Positions 60,364-64,000 of a stretch of DNA of 64,000 nucleotides are shown piece after piece. Below the pieces are notes generated by a model. The model had not been told where the DNA came from, did no database searches, and saw only the letters and a program-made list of their open reading frames with translations. Source of the stretch: Deltaproteobacteria bacterium (GTDB lineage Bacteria; Myxococcota_A; UBA9042; PHBI01); contig JACKFA010000007.1 in NCBI GenBank assembly GCA_020632715.1, positions 1 to 64,000 of the forward strand, in the 5' to 3' direction. The translations under genes and the position numbers were made by a program. Positions within the stretch are counted from its first letter, which is position 1, and every line of letters begins with the position of its first letter.

Positions 60364-60691
60364 GGGCGGCCACGAGGGCCGCCCCTACGGGGATCGGCCG
60401 GACGCGGGCGGCCACGAGGGCCGCCCCTACGGTGATGGGCTGGACGCGGGCGGCCACGAGGGCCGCCCCTACGGTGATGGGCTGGACGAGTGCCGCCCCT
60501 ACGGTGGGGGCCGCGTGGCGCGGGCGGCCACGAGGGACGGCCGTAGGGTGGGGCTTCACGCGGGCGGCCACGAGGGCCGCCCCTACGGTGAGGCTTCACG
60601 CGGGCGGCCACGAGGGCCGGCCATACGGTGGGGGCTGGCGGCCACTAGCCAGGGGCGTGAGCATCGGTAGGGGCGGCCCTCGTGGCCGCCC
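60364..60691. repeat. Array of REP-like hairpins GGGCGGCC-ACGAG-GGCCGCCC
   Basis: About six direct copies (starting near 60364, 60406, 60448, 60522 degenerate, 60562, 60602) are spaced by about 42 bp. Each is followed by CCTACGG and a short linker. An inverted copy (GTAGGGGCGGCCCTCG) is at 60667-60691. The hairpin is the one at 24432-24555 and 24850. It is non-coding. There are no unique spacers, so it is not a CRISPR. The remaining gap up to 60826 holds the hairpin at 60754. Confidence 0.8.
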
Positions 60692-60753
60692 TCAGGCACC
60701 CCACCGTCGACGCCCGATCGCCTTGACGTAAGCCTCGGGAGCCCTGCGACTCC

Positions 60754-60794
60754 GGCCCCCCGAGTCGGCCGCTGCGCGGCCTTGGTCGGGGGCC
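60754..60794. terminator. GC-rich stem-loop after the lipoprotein gene
   Basis: GGCCCCCCGAG with TCGGGGGCC forms the outer stem and GGCCGC/GCGGCC an inner stem. It lies about 33 bp past the stop of the minus-strand gene ending at 60827. No T tract follows in either direction, so it may be a transcript end or merely a repeat. Confidence 0.35.
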
Positions 60795-60826
60795 TCCGTC
60801 TCCGGTCTCCCGAGGCCCGATCGCAG

Positions 60827-61747
60827 CTACTTCGCGGCCGCCTTCGCCTTCTTCGTGAGCTCGGCCGCCCGCTCCGGCGCCGCCTCGGCCGCCGCCGCGT
60901 AGAGCTTCGGGAGCGTCGTCTTCACGCTCACGAGCCCCACCTGGAGCTTCAGCGACTGGCCCTCCTGCGTGATCGCCCGCACCGCGAGCGCCTTCGCGCC
61001 CGGCGCCACCTGCGCCGGCTGCGCGAGGACCGTCAGCGGCTGATCCGTGTCGGCGCTCGCCTTGCCCGTCAGCGTCGCGATCGGCACCCGCGCCCGCGTC
61101 GTGACCTCCTCGAGGTAGTACTCCACGCCCACCACCGTGCCGCCCTCGACCTTCGCGGCCCAGGTCACCACGACGTCGTCCCACGGCCACGCCGCGGAGG
61201 CGTCGGTCACGCCGAGCTTCTTCACGGTCTTCGCCACCGTCTTGTCAGACAGGATGCTCATCGGCAGATCGGGGTTCTGGTCGTCCATCCCGCCCGCCGC
61301 CGTCACCGTCGCGCCCGGCTTCCCCGTCGGCACCGCGAGCGGCGTGCACGCGCCCTCACCCGCGCACAGGAAGTAGGTGCGCCCGTCCTTCGAGAAACCG
61401 CCGGCGATGGCCCACGTCGCGTGCGACACACCCGCCCAGCCGTCGATCTCCGCGCACGGCGCCGGCCACGTCGCGAGCGCGCCGTCCTCGCCGGCGGGCG
61501 CCGGACCCTCGCCCCGCGGGGCGTCCTCCCCAGCGACCAGCACCTGATCGCAGCCCTCGTACCCCATCGCCTCGAGCGGGCGCTTCGGCGGCTCCGGCGC
61601 CGGCGGCTCGGGCTCCGGCGCGACGACCGGCGGCGGATCCGCGGGCTTCTCCTGCTCGCGGATGGTGGTACAGGCGCTCGCCCCGAGAAGGGACGGGAGG
61701 GCGAGGGAGGCGAGCCAGACACGACGAGACCGAAGGGACAGCTTCAC
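60827..61747 (-). CDS. Exported lipoprotein of unknown function
   Basis: 306 aa from GTG 61747, which has GGAG 6 bp upstream and gives a better signal peptide than the upstream ATG at 61786. The lipobox is LGASAC. A Pro/Glu-rich linker (PPVVAPEPEPPAPEPP) leads to a beta-rich domain of about 250 residues with Cys at YEGCDQV, PAPCAEI and LCAGEGAC. No family is recognised. A palindrome GTGAACGTCGTTCAC lies 160 bp upstream. Confidence 0.75.
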   Translation of the reverse strand: MKLSLRSRRVWLASLALPSLLGASACTTIREQEKPADPPPVVAPEPEPPAPEPPKRPLEAMGYEGCDQVLVAGEDAPRGEGPAPAGEDGALATWPAPCAEIDGWAGVSHATWAIAGGFSKDGRTYFLCAGEGACTPLAVPTGKPGATVTAAGGMDDQNPDLPMSILSDKTVAKTVKKLGVTDASAAWPWDDVVVTWAAKVEGGTVVGVEYYLEEVTTRARVPIATLTGKASADTDQPLTVLAQPAQVAPGAKALAVRAITQEGQSLKLQVGLVSVKTTLPKLYAAAAEAAPERAAELTKKAKAAAK

Positions 61748-61907
61748 GCGCAGCTCCGAAGGCGAAGGATGGCGCACGCCGGTCATCCGGCGAGCGGGCG
61801 AATACTTGAACCCAAACCCAGGGCTTGTATACGGCGAATCGTCGTCGATCCCCGCGCGACGGCCCAGGGCGCGCCTCGCCCCGCGCTCGCACGCGTCGCG
61901 CCACGAA

Positions 61908-61922
61908 GTGAACGTCGTTCAC
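61908..61922. promoter_or_regulatory. GTGAAC-N3-GTTCAC palindrome (operator candidate)
   Basis: GTGAACGTCGTTCAC lies between the histidine kinase 3' end and the lipoprotein gene, 161 bp before the start of the latter. It has the same consensus as the sites at 47347 and 63970. Confidence 0.4.
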
Positions 61923-61937
61923 GCCGCCGCGGCCCGC

Positions 61938-63896
61938 TCAGGCGGTGGTCGCCTCGCGCTCTCGCGGCATCGCCCGCGCGATGATCTCCGCCATCGTCGC
62001 GAGCCGGTACGGCTTGTGGAGGAGCCCCTGCGCGCCCGCGTCCATGAGCCCGCGCACGGCCTCGTCGTTGCCGAAGCCCGTGCAGAGCACGACGCGCACG
62101 TCCCGATCGAGCTCCCTCAGCGCGTGGAAGCAGCTCTCGCCGTCCATCTCGGGCATCACGAGGTCGAGGAGCACCAGATCGAACGGCGGGTGCGCGTGCT
62201 CGAACACCGCGATCGCCTGGATCCCGTCGTTCGCGGTGACCGCGGTGTAGCCGAGGCTCTCGAGCATCCGCGCCGCCACGCGCCGCGCGACCTCCTCGTC
62301 GTCGACGACCAGGATCCGCCCCCCCGACGCCGGCGTCGCGGCGCGCGTGAGCGCCGCCCGCGGCACCTCGTCGCACGCCGGCAGCAGCACCGAGAAGGTC
62401 GTCCCCTTCCCGCGCTCCGTCTCCACCGTGATGGCGCCGCCGTGGTTCCGCACGATGCCGTACGCCATCGCGAGCCCCATCCCGGTGCCGCGCGTGCCCT
62501 CGCGCGTGGTCACGAACGGCTCGAACAGCTTGTCGCGCACCTCGTCCGGGATTCCGACCCCCTCGTCGATAACGTCGACGAGGACGTGCTCGGCGCCCGG
62601 GACGCCGTCCGCGGCGACGTGACGCACGCGGAAGGTGAGCGTCCCACCGTCGGGCATCGCGTCGCGCGCGTTCAGCGCCATGTTGAAGAACACGAGCTGG
62701 AGCTGGTTCGGATCGCCCATGACGACGGGCGTCTTCTCGGCGCGCTCGTGCACGACGCGGAGCCGCTTGTCGAGGCTGTGCTGGAGCAGCTCGATCAGCT
62801 CGTCGACGAGGTCGTCGAGCTGGACCGGGCGCGTCTCGTACTTGCCCTGGCGCGCGAAGCCGAGCAGCTGCCGCGTGAGGTTCCCCGCCTGCTGCGCGGT
62901 CTCGATGATCGTCTGCGTCAGGCTCTTGGCCTCGTCCGGGAGGCGCGCGTCGAGCAGCAGCAGCTCCGCCGAGCCGAGGATCCCGACGAGGAGGTTGTTG
63001 AAGTCGTGCGCGACCCCGCCCGCGACGCGGCCTATCGCCTGCATCTTGCGCGCCTGGAACGCCTTCTCGTCGACCCGCTTCCGGTCGGTGATGTCGACGA
63101 ACGTGACGAGCGCCCCGAGGAACTCGCCCGTCAGCGGCCCGCGCACCGGGACCGCGGTGAAGATGGCCCACGCCATGGTGCCGTCCGGTCGGCGGACGCC
63201 GATCGTCAGCGGCGGCTGCGGGCGCTGCGTCCCGAGGCAGCGCGCGACGGGGTAGTCTTCCACGGGGCAGGGCTCGCCGTTCTCGTAGAACGTGGCGGGA
63301 GCGAAGTCCTCGATGTAGCGCCGCGTGAGGACGTCGTAGCTGAGCCCGAGGAGCTCGCGCGCGACCGTGTTCGCGACGCGCACGGCGCCCGCGGTGTCGA
63401 CGAAGACGACGCCGCCAGGGACGTTGTCGATGATGGTGCGCTTGAGCTGGCTGTCCGCGTCGAGCTGGTGCTCGGCGAGGTCGGGCACGTCGATGGGCGT
63501 GAGGAAGCCGGTGACGACGGCCTGGCCGTCGGCAGAGGGCACCACGCGCCCCTGGTCGGTGACCCAGCGCACGTCGCCGTCGTGCCCGATCCACCGGTAC
63601 TGCAGCGCGAAGCGATCGCGATCCGGTCCGAGCGATGACAGCCGCTCGAGCACCAGCGGGCGGTCGTCGTGGTGGATGTACGACGCGAACGACGCGCGCG
63701 GGCCGTCGGGCTCGAGGCCGAGGCGGCCGACGTCGCCCACGAGCGCGTCGAAGGCCGCGTCGAAGGAGGCTGGCCGACGGTACACGAGCCCGGGCAGTCC
63801 AACAGAATCCGGCGCGGCGGCTGGCGTGTCCCACAGGCCCATACAGTTTTTTTTGTAACAGACGTCCGACGCGGAGTCACGCGCCCGTCGTGCCAT
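61938..63896 (-). CDS. PAS hybrid histidine kinase with receiver domain
   Basis: 652 aa. PAS-like regions occur at about residues 50-135 (RWIGHDGDVRWVTDQGRVVPS) and 150-270 (SQLKRTIIDNVPGGVVFVDTAG; LTIGVRRPDGTMAWAIF). The H-box is AGGVAHDFNNLLVGILGSAELL. The HATPase has N-box NMALNARDAMPDGG, then VIDEGVGIPDE and GTGMGLAMAYGIVRNHGG. A C-terminal receiver has phospho-Asp in LVLLDLVMPEMDGE and Lys in HKPY. This is the blue-light/LOV-type PAS-HK-REC layout, though no photosensory Cys is seen. ATG 63896 is chosen; ATG 63842 after an A8 run is an alternative. Confidence 0.9.
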   Translation of the reverse strand: MARRARDSASDVCYKKNCMGLWDTPAAAPDSVGLPGLVYRRPASFDAAFDALVGDVGRLGLEPDGPRASFASYIHHDDRPLVLERLSSLGPDRDRFALQYRWIGHDGDVRWVTDQGRVVPSADGQAVVTGFLTPIDVPDLAEHQLDADSQLKRTIIDNVPGGVVFVDTAGAVRVANTVARELLGLSYDVLTRRYIEDFAPATFYENGEPCPVEDYPVARCLGTQRPQPPLTIGVRRPDGTMAWAIFTAVPVRGPLTGEFLGALVTFVDITDRKRVDEKAFQARKMQAIGRVAGGVAHDFNNLLVGILGSAELLLLDARLPDEAKSLTQTIIETAQQAGNLTRQLLGFARQGKYETRPVQLDDLVDELIELLQHSLDKRLRVVHERAEKTPVVMGDPNQLQLVFFNMALNARDAMPDGGTLTFRVRHVAADGVPGAEHVLVDVIDEGVGIPDEVRDKLFEPFVTTREGTRGTGMGLAMAYGIVRNHGGAITVETERGKGTTFSVLLPACDEVPRAALTRAATPASGGRILVVDDEEVARRVAARMLESLGYTAVTANDGIQAIAVFEHAHPPFDLVLLDLVMPEMDGESCFHALRELDRDVRVVLCTGFGNDEAVRGLMDAGAQGLLHKPYRLATMAEIIARAMPREREATTA

Positions 63897-63969
63897 CGTG
63901 AACGGGACCCCGCCGCGAACGGGGCGGATCTCCGGCGCTGTGTGAAATGACCCAGCGGCGAGCGCAAAC

Positions 63970-63986
63970 CGTGAACGGAGTTCACG
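63970..63986. promoter_or_regulatory. CGTGAAC-N3-GTTCACG palindrome (operator candidate)
   Basis: CGTGAACGGAGTTCACG has 7-bp arms and a 3-bp spacer. It is 74 bp upstream of the histidine kinase start, almost the same distance as the WbaP site at 47347. A related half-site, GTGAACGG, lies at 63898. Confidence 0.45.
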
Positions 63987-64000
63987 TCAGCCGCCAGGAG

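Noticed and set aside
60364..60691. Possible CRISPR array
   Set aside because: The spacing of 42 bp holds near-identical linkers and one copy is inverted, which fits REP-like hairpins instead.
1..64000. tRNA or rRNA genes
   Set aside because: No cloverleaf or conserved rRNA stretch was recognised by eye; a covariance search would be needed to exclude short ones.

Overview
The window is very GC-rich DNA with the hallmarks of a Myxococcota (Polyangia-type) chromosome. These include many lipoproteins with Asp/Thr-rich linkers, MopE-type Cys/Asp repeats, DUF7151/collagen-like repeats ending in a Cys-TM-Arg tail, VIT/VWA proteins, TPR and HEAT proteins, an ECF sigma factor and a hybrid histidine kinase. 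This placement is inferred from protein families. No rRNA, tRNA or CRISPR array was recognised.

Layout. 1-5.5 kb: a cell-surface DUF7151 repeat protein (open at the left edge), a SEC-C protein and a TPR/TM gene broken by several frameshifts. 5.5-7.9 kb (minus): an operon of ECF sigma factor, one-TM anti-sigma-like protein and secreted caspase-like protease. 8-18 kb: an HExxH protein, a SAM-fold-like protein, a truncated nucleotidyltransferase with its small partner, a VWA lipoprotein, a DUF6483-like gene, a MarR regulator coupled to a YdeI/DUF1905-like gene, a VIT/VWA protein and a HEAT protein. 19-24.4 kb: a DUF5690-like transporter, an HExxH lipoprotein and an envelope redox operon (VKOR-thioredoxin fusion, OmpA-like protein, TlpA-like lipoprotein). 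24.4-34.4 kb: repeat arrays, a double-protease fusion, a membrane protein, a TPR protein, and a run of NHL lipoprotein, NlpC/P60 protein and a second Cys-protease-like protein. 34.4-39.5 kb: two copies of a 189-bp palindromic element, one of them inside a Cys-rich lipoprotein gene, flanking a UbiA-type prenyltransferase and a coupled ATP-grasp/GNAT pair. 39.5-47.3 kb: a glycan locus with an STT3/PglB oligosaccharyltransferase, GT4 and GT2 glycosyltransferases, an alpha/beta hydrolase and a WbaP-type sugar-phosphate transferase. 47.3-49.7 kb: a decayed HNH endonuclease gene between long inverted repeats and palindromes. 49.7-64 kb: an AI-2E permease, a cytochrome-like lipoprotein, a PHM-like copper monooxygenase, a giant MopE-repeat lipoprotein, a cytochrome P450, a sucrase/ferredoxin-like protein, a lipoprotein and a PAS hybrid histidine kinase.

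Most products are predicted to act in or at the envelope. The clearest functional groups are the sigma/anti-sigma/caspase operon, the VKOR/OmpA/TlpA thiol-redox operon, the N-glycosylation-like locus and the MarR/DUF1905 pair. Intergenic space is unusually rich in palindromic dispersed repeats of at least five families. A 15-17-bp palindrome, GTGAACG-N-CGTTCAC-like, recurs upstream of three minus-strand genes and looks like a shared operator.
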